Assembly (NCBI GenBank): GCA_013816415.1
Contig: JACDEN010000096.1
Location: 1-8,210, forward strand
Source of the DNA: Planctomycetota bacterium
GTDB taxonomy: Bacteria > Planctomycetota > UBA11346
Reading direction: 5' to 3'
Length of the DNA: 8,210 bases
Shown here piece by piece: positions 8,168 to 8,210 of the stretch. The translations under genes were made by a program, and so were the position numbers. The notes beneath the pieces were generated by a model. The model saw only the letters and a program-made list of their open reading frames with translations. It searched no databases and was not told the origin of the DNA. Position 1 is the first letter of the stretch; every line of letters begins with the position of its first letter.

Positions 8168-8210
8168 CCGCGGTTCGCCTGCGGCGGAACAGTGCTCGGC
8201 AGGTCTGGTG

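Overview
The window is a GC-rich bacterial fragment that is almost fully coding. It holds three large genes: a 5'-truncated right-handed parallel beta-helix protein on the + strand, and two tandem, paralogous receptor-type Ser/Thr protein kinases on the - strand. Beta-helix proteins with an ARYPN-type N-terminal module, together with large kinases joined to a concanavalin-like domain and TPR-like repeats, are typical of the PVC superphylum (Planctomycetota, Lentisphaerota and relatives). That lineage is an inference from gene content; there is no rRNA or other marker here.

Layout. Bases 1-1889 (+) carry the 3' part of the beta-helix protein, whose reading frame is open to the left window edge. 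Twelve bases later the convergent - strand unit ends. Bases 1902-5054 (-) are kinase B, about 1050 residues from a GTG start. A 62-base gap (5055-5116) separates it from kinase A at 5117-8167 (-), at least 1016 residues from a GTG, with its frame still open to the right window edge. Kinase A lies upstream of kinase B in transcription order. I see no tRNA, rRNA, CRISPR array, insertion sequence or convincing terminator, and no gene-free stretch over 300 bases.

How it may work. Both kinases share one architecture: a cytoplasmic PknB-type kinase domain, one transmembrane helix, a beta-sandwich domain resembling the DUF1080/3-keto-disaccharide hydrolase (concanavalin-like) group, and a long alpha-helical TPR-like C-terminal half. 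They look like one-pass membrane sensors with a possible carbohydrate- or surface-binding outer part. Both carry HQD instead of HRD in the catalytic loop and DWG instead of DFG. The kinase halves are much more alike than the C-terminal halves, which suggests duplication followed by divergence of the input side. The beta-helix gene is probably a secreted polysaccharide-active enzyme. A functional link to the kinases is speculative, because it is convergent and not co-transcribed with them.
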